Part shown: piece by piece, positions 1 through 5,885 of the stretch | How the letters are laid out: every line of letters starts with the position of its first letter | Position numbering within the stretch: the first letter of the stretch is position 1 | Origin: SUG1106 sp964651095 | GTDB taxonomy: Bacteria > Bacillota > Clostridia > Peptostreptococcales > Anaerovoracaceae | Assembly: GCA_964651095.1 (NCBI GenBank) | Contig: CAZYWO010000092.1 | Location: forward strand, 1 to 8,010 | DNA length: 8,010 bases | Direction: 5' to 3' | Program-made: the position numbers and the translations under genes | Notes under the pieces: model-generated | Database searches by the model: none | The model's input: only the letters and a program-made list of their open reading frames with translations | Told to the model about the DNA's origin: nothing

Positions 1-222
1 AGCCTTGGCTACTCCCATCCTGTAGAAATGGAAGATCCTGAAGGGATTACCACCGAGTGCCCGTCCGCTACGGAAATCGTAGTAAAGGGTGCGGATAAAG
101 CAGTTGTCGGAAACTATGCGGCAAACATCAGAGCATGGAGAAAACCGGAACCTTACAAGGGCAAGGGTATCAAGTATGCTGACGAAGTAATTCGCAGAAA
201 AGAAGGCAAGACTGGTAAATAG
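1..222 (+). CDS. rplF: 50S ribosomal protein L6, C-terminal fragment (5' end outside window)
   Basis: The reading frame is open from base 1, and 73 codons of the gene are present before a TAG stop. The fragment begins SLGYSHPVEM and contains KGADKAVVG, RKPEPYKGKGIKYADE and a basic lysine-rich tail. These are the signature segments of the second (C-terminal) L6 domain, which binds 23S rRNA near the factor-binding site of the large subunit. The internal ATG at 28 is not the start, because conserved L6 residues precede it in frame. The 5' half lies upstream of the window. It is followed 18 nt later by rplR, the normal neighbour in the spc operon. I am certain of the family; only the fragment can be described. 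Confidence 0.97.
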   Translation, partial: SLGYSHPVEMEDPEGITTECPSATEIVVKGADKAVVGNYAANIRAWRKPEPYKGKGIKYADEVIRRKEGKTGK

Positions 223-240
223 AGAAAGGAGTGATTTGAA

Positions 241-606
241 ATGGCAAAAGAAAGCAGAAATGATAAGCGTGTTAAAAGACATGCAAGAGTTAGAAAAAAC
301 CTTTTTGGAACTCCTGAAAGACCTAGACTTTGCGTTTACAGATCAAACAAGAACATTTCAGCTCAGGTTATCGACGATGTAAACGGAGTAACCTTAGTAT
401 CAGCATCATCACTTGATAAGGAACTCAAAGCTGAAATCGGTTACGGTGGAAACAAAGAAGCAGCTAAAAAGGTCGGCGAAGCTGTTGCCAAGAGAGCATT
501 GGAAAAAGGTATTGGAGAAGTTTGCTTCGACAGAGGCGGATTCTTATATCACGGAAGAGTTGCAGAACTGGCAGAAGGTGCTCGCAGTGCCGGATTAAAA
601 TTCTAA
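241..606 (+). CDS. rplR: 50S ribosomal protein L18
   Basis: The 121-residue product has the usual length and layout of bacterial L18: a basic N-terminal arm (KRVKRHARVRKNLFGT), the RPRLCVYRSNKNISAQVIDD core, and the C-terminal DRGGFLYHGRVAELAEGARSAG segment. L18 binds 5S rRNA, together with L5, and anchors it in the central protuberance of the 50S subunit. The start is ATG at 241, supported by AAAGGAGTG at 225-233. The gene lies 18 nt after rplF and 17 nt before rpsE, so it is co-transcribed and probably controlled with the rest of the operon. Nothing in it looks unusual. Other open frames overlapping it are out-of-frame shadows. Confidence 0.98.
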   Translation: MAKESRNDKRVKRHARVRKNLFGTPERPRLCVYRSNKNISAQVIDDVNGVTLVSASSLDKELKAEIGYGGNKEAAKKVGEAVAKRALEKGIGEVCFDRGGFLYHGRVAELAEGARSAGLKF

Positions 607-607
607 C

Positions 608-613
608 AGGAGG
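608..613 (+). promoter_or_regulatory. Shine-Dalgarno deciding the rpsE start
   Basis: AGGAGG lies 10 nt before the ATG at 624 and begins one base after the rplR stop codon. The frame stays open upstream to an ATG at 522 inside rplR. That earlier ATG would add 34 residues unrelated to S5, so this site supports 624 as the true start. Confidence 0.85.
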
Positions 614-623
614 AAAAAAAGGA

Positions 624-1127
624 ATGCGTAATATCATTGATGCATCCAAGCTTGATTTAAAGTCCACAATCGTTAGCATCAGAAGAGTTGCTAAGACTGT
701 TAAAGGCGGTAGAAATATGAGATTCAGCGTAACTGTAGTAGTCGGCGACGGCAATGGATATGTAGGCGTTGGTCTTGGTAAGTCTCTGGAAATTCCTGAG
801 GCTGTAAGAAAAGCTGAAGAAGATGCAAAGAAGAATTTAATATATGTTGAAACTGTTGGAACAACAGTACCTCACAAGAACTTAGGCGTTTTCGGCGCAG
901 GCAGAGTATTGATTATGCCGGCTGCACAAGGTACCGGAGTTATCGCAGGTTCATCAGTACGTACAGTACTTGAAGCTGCAGGTATCAAAGACGTAAGAGC
1001 TAAGTCAATCGGTTCTAGCAACACAGGAAACATGGCTTATGCTACTTTAGAAGGATTAAAGGGCATGATGACAGTAGAAAAGGTTGCAAAACTGAGAGGA
1101 AAGACAAAAGAAGAAATCTTAGGATAG
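624..1127 (+). CDS. rpsE: 30S ribosomal protein S5
   Basis: The 167-residue product matches the usual S5 length. The N-terminal double-stranded RNA-binding-like domain spans about residues 11-75 and includes RRVAKTVKGGRNMRFSVTVV. Its KGGR loop (27-30) corresponds to the known spectinomycin-resistance region. The C-terminal domain carries PHKNLGVFGAGRVLIMPA and GTGVIAG (about 84-109), where ribosomal-ambiguity mutations map in E. coli. S5 helps form the mRNA entry channel and affects decoding fidelity. The ATG at 624 was chosen because a longer in-frame opening from 522 overlaps rplR and adds non-S5 sequence. The TAG stop at 1125-1127 overlaps the Shine-Dalgarno of rpmD, consistent with translational coupling. 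Confidence 0.98.
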   Translation: MRNIIDASKLDLKSTIVSIRRVAKTVKGGRNMRFSVTVVVGDGNGYVGVGLGKSLEIPEAVRKAEEDAKKNLIYVETVGTTVPHKNLGVFGAGRVLIMPAAQGTGVIAGSSVRTVLEAAGIKDVRAKSIGSSNTGNMAYATLEGLKGMMTVEKVAKLRGKTKEEILG

Positions 1128-1131
1128 GAGG
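1126..1131 (+). promoter_or_regulatory. Shine-Dalgarno deciding the rpmD start
   Basis: AGGAGG overlaps the rpsE stop. It directly abuts an ATG at 1132 with no spacer, lies 9 nt from an in-frame ATG at 1141 and 18 nt from a third at 1150. Normal spacing selects 1141. Confidence 0.75.
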
Positions 1132-1140
1132 ATGGCGAAA

Positions 1141-1323
1141 ATGGCAAAAATGGTTAAAATAACTTTAACAAAGAGCACAATCGGCGCTTCCCCTAAACAA
1201 AGAAAAGTAGTTGAAGCGTTAGGACTTAAGAAGATGCACCATTCAGTAGAATTAGCTGATACTCCACAGACTCGTGGTGCTGTAGCTAAAGTTTCGCATC
1301 TTGTAACTGTAGAAGAACTATAG
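1141..1323 (+). CDS. rpmD: 50S ribosomal protein L30
   Basis: From ATG 1141 the product is 60 residues, typical for bacterial L30. It reads MAKMVKITLTKSTIGASPKQ, then KVVEALGLKKMHHSVELADTP and a C-terminal VSHLVTVEEL. This is the short ferredoxin-like L30 fold that binds 23S rRNA. Three in-frame ATG codons lie 9 nt apart (1132, 1141, 1150) within a repeated ATG-GCR-AAA motif. The first touches the Shine-Dalgarno and the third is too distant, so 1141 is preferred; the conserved core begins at MVKITL. The gene sits between rpsE and rplO as in the standard spc operon. Its TAG stop at 1321-1323 overlaps the rplO Shine-Dalgarno. Confidence 0.95.
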   Translation: MAKMVKITLTKSTIGASPKQRKVVEALGLKKMHHSVELADTPQTRGAVAKVSHLVTVEEL

Positions 1324-1336
1324 GAGGTGCACTTAG

Positions 1337-1777
1337 ATGAAATTGCATGAATTAAAAGCGGCAGAAGGTTCAACAAAGAATCGTAAAAGAAGAGGCCGCG
1401 GAACTGCTTCCGGACAGGGCACTACCGGCGGCAGAGGTATGAATGGACAAAATTCAAGATCAGGCGGCGGCGTTCGTCTTGGTTTTGAAGGCGGCCAGAT
1501 GCCTTTATACAGAAGATTACCTAAGAGGGGTTTCAAAAATATCTGGGGAACAACTTACGATGTTATTAATGTAGAAGACTTAAACAAGTTTGAAGTTGGT
1601 ACAGTTGTTAATCAGGCAGCAATGGAAGAAGCCGGCTTAGTAAAACAGGTCAAAGACGGTGTTAAGATCCTTGGACAAGGAACTCTTAATGTTGCGCTGA
1701 CAGTACAGGCTAACAAGTTTAGCAAAACTGCCATTGAAAAGATTGAAGCTGCTGGAGGAAAGGCAGAGGTGATTTAG
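1337..1777 (+). CDS. rplO: 50S ribosomal protein L15
   Basis: The 146-residue product has the classic L15 layout. A glycine- and arginine-rich extended N-terminal region (RKRRGRGTASGQGTTGGRG, then SGGGVRLGFEGGQMPLYRRLPKRGF) penetrates the 23S rRNA. A globular C-terminal domain ends KFSKTAIEKIEAAGGKAEVI. L15 is a late-assembly protein of the 50S subunit. The start ATG lies 7 nt after AGGAGGTG (1322-1329), which overlaps the rpmD stop. Only one base separates its TAG stop from the secY start, so secY translation is probably coupled to rplO. No anomaly is seen. Confidence 0.98.
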   Translation: MKLHELKAAEGSTKNRKRRGRGTASGQGTTGGRGMNGQNSRSGGGVRLGFEGGQMPLYRRLPKRGFKNIWGTTYDVINVEDLNKFEVGTVVNQAAMEEAGLVKQVKDGVKILGQGTLNVALTVQANKFSKTAIEKIEAAGGKAEVI

Positions 1778-1778
1778 T

Positions 1779-3068
1779 ATGGGTATGTTAAAGACTGTAG
1801 CTCAAGCATGGAAAGTTCCGGAAATAAGAAGCAAAATGATTTTCACACTGTTAATGCTGGTAGTTTTCAGAATTGGTTCAAACATTCCAATTCCAAACAT
1901 GAACAGAGACGTTCTATCAGAATTATTTACAGGAGATGCCGGTCTATTTGACTTGTTTGACCTGTTTTCAGGTGGATCATTTAGTAACTTCACAATTTTT
2001 GCATTGAGTATTACACCATACATCACTGCATCAATCATCATCCAATTATTGACTATGGCTTTCCCTTACTTTGAAAGACTTGCAAGAGAAGGTGTAGAGG
2101 GAAAGAAGAAAATGGCTCAAATGACCCGTTATCTGACGGTAGTGTTAGCGCTGGTTCAGGCAATAGGTCTTACAGTAGGTCTGTTCAAAAAGGCTGTAGT
2201 AGATAAGAGCGCTTTTTCCATCATAGTAATGGTATTGGTATTAACTGCAGGTACTGCGTTCCTAATGTGGTTAGGTGAGCAGATTAACGAAAGAGGTATC
2301 GGAAACGGTATTTCGCTGATTATCTTTGCAGGTATCGTTGCAAGAATTCCTAGCGGAATCAGAAGTCTGGTTACTGCAGTTGAAGGCGGCTCATTATCAA
2401 TAGTAACACTGATTATCTTTGTATTAGCGGCAGTGCTTGTAACAGCAGGCGTTGTGCTTATTCAGGAGGGACAGAGAAGAATTCCTGTTCAATATGCAAA
2501 GAGAGTTGTGGGAAGAAAGATGTACGGAGGACAGTCAACCCATATTCCTGTAAAGGTTAACCAGTCGGGCGTTATTCCAATCATCTTTGCAATGTCAATT
2601 TTACAGTTCCCACTGACAATCACTTATTTCCTGAGCGCTGATTCAGGATTTACAGCTTTCGTAACTAAATGGTTATCACCGTCAGGAGATTTCGGAGTTT
2701 GGGTATATGCCGTATTAAATGTAGTTTTGATTATATTTTTTACATTTTTCTATACACAGGTTTCATTCAACCCTGTAGAAGTTGCTGACAATATGAAAGC
2801 AAACGGCGGTTTCATTCCTGGAATCAGACCGGGCAAAGCAACAGAAGATTATTTACAGAAAGTAATGTCAAGAATAACAATTGTAGGTGCTATTTTCCTT
2901 GCACTTATCGCTACATTACCTACTATCCTCGGAGTAATGGCTCCATCCTTAAGCGGTATTCACTTTGGCGGAACATCACTGCTCATCGCAGTCGGCGTTG
3001 CTCTTGAAACCGTAAGACAGTTGGAAAACCAGATGCTCATGAGAAATTATCAGGGATTCCTGAAATAA
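1779..3068 (+). CDS. secY: Preprotein translocase subunit SecY
   Basis: The 429-residue polytopic membrane protein forms the central channel of the Sec translocon, exporting proteins with SecA and inserting membrane proteins from ribosomes. About ten hydrophobic segments are visible, near residues 19-37, 70-92, 117-137, 148-168, 176-194, 208-230, 262-284, 305-327, 364-386 and 395-411. Family signatures include PYITASIIIQLL and FERLAREGVEGKKKM (TM2 and following loop), GIGNGISLIIFAGI, the basic cytoplasmic loop GQRRIPVQYAKRVVG, and loop C5 NGGFIPGIRPGKATEDYL. Arg350 in C5 matches the SecA- and ribosome-contacting E. coli Arg357. GAGGTGAT (1766-1773), inside the end of rplO, serves as ribosome binding site. 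A second in-frame ATG at 1785 is an equally plausible start, giving 427 residues. Confidence 0.98.
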   Translation: MGMLKTVAQAWKVPEIRSKMIFTLLMLVVFRIGSNIPIPNMNRDVLSELFTGDAGLFDLFDLFSGGSFSNFTIFALSITPYITASIIIQLLTMAFPYFERLAREGVEGKKKMAQMTRYLTVVLALVQAIGLTVGLFKKAVVDKSAFSIIVMVLVLTAGTAFLMWLGEQINERGIGNGISLIIFAGIVARIPSGIRSLVTAVEGGSLSIVTLIIFVLAAVLVTAGVVLIQEGQRRIPVQYAKRVVGRKMYGGQSTHIPVKVNQSGVIPIIFAMSILQFPLTITYFLSADSGFTAFVTKWLSPSGDFGVWVYAVLNVVLIIFFTFFYTQVSFNPVEVADNMKANGGFIPGIRPGKATEDYLQKVMSRITIVGAIFLALIATLPTILGVMAPSLSGIHFGGTSLLIAVGVALETVRQLENQMLMRNYQGFLK

Positions 3069-3080
3069 GGAGGAATTTAA

Positions 3081-3728
3081 ATGTTAAGAACTATTTTATT
3101 AGGCCCTCCGGGAGCAGGCAAAGGTACTCAAGCAGTAAAAATTGTTGATAAATATGAAATTCCACATATTTCAACGGGTGATATTTTTAGAGAAAACATT
3201 AAAAAAGGAACCGAGCTCGGAAAAAAGGCTCAGGAATATATGAACAAAGGAGAGTTGGTTCCTGATGATTTGGTTATAGAAATCGCAACTTCAAGACTTC
3301 TTGAAGACGACTGTAAAAATGGATTCTTACTCGATGGTTTTCCTAGAACAGTTTATCAGGCAGAAAAATTGGATGAATTTTTAGCCGCTCACGATTCAAA
3401 GATCGATAAGGTTATAGATATTGCTGTCGAAAAGAAAGAATTGATTACCAGACTTACAGGAAGGAGAGTATGCAAGGCATGCGGAGCAAGCTTCCATGTA
3501 GTGAATATCCCTCCTAAGAAGGAAGGTATATGTGATTTCTGCGGCGGTCAGCTTATCCAGAGAGCTGACGATAACATTGATACTGTTACAAACAGGATAG
3601 ATGTTTATGAGGCACAGACTATGCCTTTAATCGACTACTATGAAAAAGCAGGAAACATTGCACACATTGATGGAAGTACAGGTCTTGACAATGTGTTCGC
3701 TGACATCGCAAAAGCTTTAGGTGAATAA
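3081..3728 (+). CDS. adk: Adenylate kinase, zinc-containing long form
   Basis: This cytoplasmic enzyme interconverts ATP + AMP and 2 ADP. The 215-residue product shows the P-loop GPPGAGKGT (8-16), the AMP-binding segment STGDIFRE (31-38), DGFPRT (85-90), and the LID domain followed by RADD (161-164) and Arg172. The LID has Cys131, Cys134, Cys151 and Cys154 in a CX2C...CX2C arrangement. This is the structural zinc site typical of many Gram-positive adenylate kinases; E. coli Adk has no such site. The start ATG follows AAGGAGG (3067-3073), which overlaps the secY stop. map begins 2 nt downstream, so the pair is co-translated. Placement between secY and map is standard for Gram-positive bacteria. 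Confidence 0.98.
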   Translation: MLRTILLGPPGAGKGTQAVKIVDKYEIPHISTGDIFRENIKKGTELGKKAQEYMNKGELVPDDLVIEIATSRLLEDDCKNGFLLDGFPRTVYQAEKLDEFLAAHDSKIDKVIDIAVEKKELITRLTGRRVCKACGASFHVVNIPPKKEGICDFCGGQLIQRADDNIDTVTNRIDVYEAQTMPLIDYYEKAGNIAHIDGSTGLDNVFADIAKALGE

Positions 3729-3730
3729 TA

Positions 3731-4478
3731 ATGATCATCATCAAATCTAAACATGAGATCGGCTTAATGCGTGAGGCCGGCAAAGTAACAAGCTACATTC
3801 TAAGGGAATTAAAAGAACTCATTAAGCCAGGAATGACCACATGGGAAATTGATCAGTTTGTGGAAAAAACCGTTAAGCAGCACGGAATGACTGCTGCAGA
3901 AAAAGGCTACTGCGGGTATCCCGCCAGCGTTTGTACATCCATAAACGAGGAAGTAGTCCACGGTATTCCCAGCAAGAAAAGAAAATTAAAAGAGGGCGAT
4001 ATCGTCAGTGTTGATCTGGTTGTAGAATACAAGGGATACATGGCTGACGCCGCCAGAACTTATGCAGTAGGAAATATAAGTCCCGAGGCACAGCATCTGA
4101 TCGATACTGCTGAAAGAGCTTTCTTTAATGGAATTCAGTTCGCTAAGGAGGGCTTTAGGTTATCTGACATATCACACGCTATTCAGTCTNNNNNNNNNNG
4201 CTGAAGGCTATGGTGTTATTAGAGATTTTGTCGGACACGGAATTGGAAGCCACATGCACGAGGACCCACAAATCCCCAACTACGGCAAAGCAGGCAAAGG
4301 CCCTAGAATTCAGGCAGGCATGACACTTGCAATAGAACCTATGATTTGCCAAGGTTCCTATGAAGTAGATGTTTTGCTTGACGATTGGACGGCAGTTACC
4401 GTCGATGGCGGTCTTGCTGCACATTATGAAAATACTGTGGTTATAACTGATGGTGAGCCTGAATTGCTTACTTTGTAG
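3731..4478 (+). CDS. map: Methionine aminopeptidase type I (interrupted by a sequencing gap)
   Basis: This enzyme removes the initiator methionine from nascent proteins. The N-terminal part (153 codons, 3731-4189) contains CTSINEEVVHGIP with His77 and the metal ligands Asp95 and Asp106 in VDLVVEYKGYMADAART. After ten N, the C-terminal part (4200-4478, 92 codons plus stop) carries FVGHGIGSHMHEDPQIPNYG, LAIEPM and AHYENTVVIT, with the remaining ligands His169, Glu202 and Glu233. With three codons assumed in the gap, every ligand lies exactly two residues before its E. coli counterpart (97, 108, 171, 204, 235). Total length is then 248, the same as I recall for a B. subtilis enzyme. The apparent frame change is therefore an artefact of the ten-N filler. 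AGGTGA (3719-3724) within adk is a modest ribosome binding site. Confidence 0.95.
4190..4199. other. Assembly gap (10 N) inside map
   Basis: Ten undetermined bases. The codon boundary of the upstream half falls exactly before the gap, and that of the downstream half exactly after it. A coding insert must therefore be a multiple of three, and ten cannot be the true length. E. coli and B. subtilis map sequences, as remembered, predict three codons here (AIQ-x-x-x-x-AEG), that is 9 nt. Confidence 0.95.
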
Positions 4479-4499
4479 ATATGAGAAGGAGATGTATTT

Positions 4500-4718
4500 A
4501 TGGCGAAGAAAGACGTCATTGAAGCAATGGGAACAGTTGTCGATGCACAGCCAAACGCAATGTTTAAAGTAAAATTAGACAACGGTTTTGAAGTGCTTGC
4601 ACACATTTCAGGTAAAATAAGAATGAACTATATAAGGATACTTCCCGGAGATAAGGTTAAGGTGGAGCTTTCACCTTATGATCTTACTAGAGGAAGAATT
4701 ATATGGCGTGACAAATAG
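4500..4718 (+). CDS. infA: Translation initiation factor IF-1
   Basis: The 72-residue product is the standard IF-1 length: a single S1-like OB-fold with the near-invariant segments GTVVDAQPNAMFKVKLDNG, VLAHISGKIRMNYIRILPGD and KVELSPYDLTRGRI. IF-1 occupies the ribosomal A site on the 30S subunit and assists IF-2 and IF-3 during initiation. AAGGAGAT (4486-4493) precedes the ATG by 6 nt. Only 21 nt separate it from map, leaving no room for the small KOW-domain gene found here in some Gram-positive bacteria. Downstream, the first long spacer of the cluster starts directly after the stop codon, with predicted hairpins. Confidence 0.98.
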   Translation: MAKKDVIEAMGTVVDAQPNAMFKVKLDNGFEVLAHISGKIRMNYIRILPGDKVKVELSPYDLTRGRIIWRDK

Positions 4719-4769
4719 CGTTTCTTAATAAGCGCCTTGCGGAGTTGCCGCAGGCGCCTGAAAGAAGCG
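4719..4769 (+). other. Long imperfect hairpin directly after infA
   Basis: Two coaxial stems are seen by eye. The inner stem pairs GCGCCTTGCGG (4732-4742) with CCGCAGGCGC (4748-4757), with one bulged T and a 5-nt loop. The outer stem pairs CGTTTCTT (4719-4726) with AAGAAGCG (4762-4769), including one G-U pair. An internal loop of 5 and 4 nt lies between them. No T-run follows, so it is not a classic intrinsic terminator. It could be a processing or stability element, or a protein-binding site. Its function is unknown. Confidence 0.6.
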
Positions 4770-4770
4770 A

Positions 4771-4809
4771 TATGATTTCCCAGGCAATGGATAATGTCGG
4801 AAAATCATA
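4771..4809 (+). other. Second hairpin in the infA-rpmJ spacer
   Basis: TATGATTTCC (4771-4780) pairs with GGAAAATCATA (4799-4809), giving ten base pairs with one bulged A and an 18-nt loop. It begins one base after the first hairpin ends, so the two would stack in tandem. The rpmJ ribosome binding site (4824-4830) is left outside the structure. No T-run follows. Whether this is functional cannot be judged from one sequence. Confidence 0.5.
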
Positions 4810-4837
4810 GCACAGAAGTTTAATGGAGGGAAAAAAC

Positions 4838-4951
4838 ATGAAAGTAAGAGCTTCCGTAAAACCTATCTGCGAAAAGTGCAAGGTTATCAAGAGAAACGGT
4901 AAAGTAATGGTTATCTGTGAAAACCCTAAACACAAGCAGAAACAAGGTTAA
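4838..4951 (+). CDS. rpmJ: 50S ribosomal protein L36 (zinc-ribbon form)
   Basis: A 37-codon gene, shorter than most gene-length cut-offs. It begins MKVRASVKPICEKCKVIKRN and continues GKVMVICENPKHKQKQG, the standard L36 sequence. The zinc ligands Cys11, Cys14, Cys27 and His32 are all present, so this is the C+ form that needs zinc. L36 is the smallest 50S protein and is added late, contacting 23S rRNA near the L7/L12 base. TGGAGGG (4824-4830) lies 7 nt before the ATG. The gene is isolated by unusually long spacers on both sides (119 and 129 nt), in contrast to the tight packing elsewhere in the cluster. Confidence 0.97.
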   Translation: MKVRASVKPICEKCKVIKRNGKVMVICENPKHKQKQG

Positions 4952-5080
4952 ATTATCAACAATGCAGCCTGCGCGCAAGTTACCGGGGTGCACGCATCAC
5001 GGCTGTTTTCAAATTAATTAAGACATCCTGTCTATATCGCTCCCGGAAAGGCGACGGAAGATGGGGGAAGGAGAAAAAAT
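4952..5080 (+). other. rpmJ-rpsM spacer / putative alpha-operon leader
   Basis: This 129-nt non-coding spacer can fold. CAGCC (4965-4969) pairs with GGCTG (5001-5005) around TGCGCGCA/TGCACGCA (4970-4977/4989-4996, one C-A mismatch), followed by only four T (5006-5009). Small stems follow: AGACA/TGTCT (5021-5025/5029-5033) and TCGC/GCGA (5037-5040/5051-5054). It sits at the spc/alpha boundary, where E. coli has a terminator, the alpha promoter and the S4-binding leader. A promoter is not convincing here: the best guess is TTCAAA (5008-5013) with TATATC (5033-5038), both weak and with a 19-nt spacer. A regulatory role is inferred from position and folding only. Confidence 0.4.
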
Positions 5081-5452
5081 ATGGCTCGTATAGCCGGTGT
5101 TGACTTACCAAGAGAAAAAAGAGTAGAAATCGGTTTAACCTATATCTACGGTATTGGCAGACCAACTTCAAACGCTATCTTAGAAAAGGCTGGAATTAAC
5201 CCTGATACAAGAGTTAAAGACCTTACTGAAGATGAAGCTGGTAGAATCAGAAAAATCATCGACGAGGAATATCTCGTGGAAGGTGACCTTAGACGTGAAG
5301 TTTCATTAAACATTAAGAGACTTATGGAAATCGGTTCCTACAGAGGTATCAGACACAGAAGAGGACTTCCTGTAAGAGGTCAGAATACTAAGACAAACGC
5401 TAGAACTCGTAAAGGTCCGAAGAAGACCGTTGGAAGAAAGAAAAAGAAGTAA
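5081..5452 (+). CDS. rpsM: 30S ribosomal protein S13
   Basis: The 123-residue product begins MARIAGVDLPREKRVEIGLTY and includes YGIGRPTSNAILEKAGI (helix-two-turn-helix region) and IGSYRGIRHRRGLPVRGQ. A highly basic C-terminal tail (TRKGPKKTVGRKKKK) reaches toward the decoding site. S13 sits in the 30S head, contacts tRNA in the P site, and forms bridges to the 50S subunit. AAGGAGA (5068-5074) precedes the ATG by 6 nt. It is the first gene of the alpha operon segment, preceded by a structured 129-nt spacer. Its TAA stop overlaps the rpsK Shine-Dalgarno. Confidence 0.98.
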   Translation: MARIAGVDLPREKRVEIGLTYIYGIGRPTSNAILEKAGINPDTRVKDLTEDEAGRIRKIIDEEYLVEGDLRREVSLNIKRLMEIGSYRGIRHRRGLPVRGQNTKTNARTRKGPKKTVGRKKKK

Positions 5453-5459
5453 AGGAGGT
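5452..5459 (+). promoter_or_regulatory. Perfect Shine-Dalgarno of rpsK overlapping the rpsM stop
   Basis: AAGGAGGT is fully complementary to the 3' end of typical 16S rRNA. It overlaps the last base of the rpsM TAA stop and lies 8 nt before the rpsK ATG, which fits translational coupling of S13 and S11. Confidence 0.8.
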
Positions 5460-5467
5460 AGGATGTA

Positions 5468-5866
5468 ATGGCTAAAACTGTGAAGAAAACAGTTAGAAAA
5501 AAGAAAAGAGAACGTAAAAATATTGAAAAAGGCCAGGCACATATCCAGTCCACCTTTAACAATACTTTAGTTACTCTTACAGATATGAGCGGTAATGCAC
5601 TCTCATGGTCATCCGCTGGTTCACTTGGATTCAAAGGCTCCAGAAAATCAACTCCATTCGCTGCTCAGATGGCTGCTGAAGAAGCTGCAAAAGGCGCAAT
5701 GGAACACGGTCTTAAGACTGTGGAAGTTTATGTAAAGGGACCTGGTTCCGGCAGAGAAGCGGCTATCAGAGCGCTTCAGACTGCTGGTCTTGAAATCACT
5801 ATGATTAGAGATATAACACCAATTCCACATAATGGATGCAGACCACCGAAGAGAAGAAGAGTCTAG
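5468..5866 (+). CDS. rpsK: 30S ribosomal protein S11
   Basis: The 132-residue product has a basic N-terminal extension (KKTVRKKKRERKN), the HIQSTFNNTLVTLTDMSGNAL core, and the conserved GPGSGREAAIRALQ segment. It ends PHNGCRPPKRRRV. The Asn122-Gly123 pair matches the site where E. coli S11 carries isoaspartate. S11 forms part of the 30S platform next to the mRNA exit channel, with S7 and S18/S21 nearby. It lies 15 nt after rpsM and 19 nt before rpsD. The length and sequence are ordinary for the family, and no frameshift is seen. Confidence 0.98.
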   Translation: MAKTVKKTVRKKKRERKNIEKGQAHIQSTFNNTLVTLTDMSGNALSWSSAGSLGFKGSRKSTPFAAQMAAEEAAKGAMEHGLKTVEVYVKGPGSGREAAIRALQTAGLEITMIRDITPIPHNGCRPPKRRRV

Positions 5867-5885
5867 GAAAGGAGGAGTAATTTAA

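Noticed and set aside
522..623. Longer rpsE start at 522
   Set aside because: It would overlap rplR by 85 nt and add 34 residues unlike S5; a strong Shine-Dalgarno supports 624.
413..754. Open frames on both strands overlapping rplR and rpsE (413-598 +, 464-754 -)
   Set aside because: They are fully covered by clear ribosomal-protein genes in another frame, lack a convincing ribosome binding site, and encode no recognisable domain.
3731..4478. map as a frameshifted pseudogene
   Set aside because: The frame change comes from ten filler N; all catalytic ligands are present and correctly spaced with three codons in the gap.
4743..4993. Repeat shared by the two spacers around rpmJ (AGTTRCCG at 4743 and 4978)
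   Set aside because: The match is only about eight bases and does not extend; chance similarity is likely.
4965..5009. Strong intrinsic terminator between rpmJ and rpsM
   Set aside because: The stem has a mismatch and an asymmetric bulge and is followed by only four T; at best it is a partial terminator, so it is described as spacer structure only.
4980..5171. Minus-strand open frame covering the rpmJ-rpsM spacer (4980-5171)
   Set aside because: It runs into rpsM on the opposite strand, has no ribosome binding site that I can see, and its sequence shows no recognisable family.
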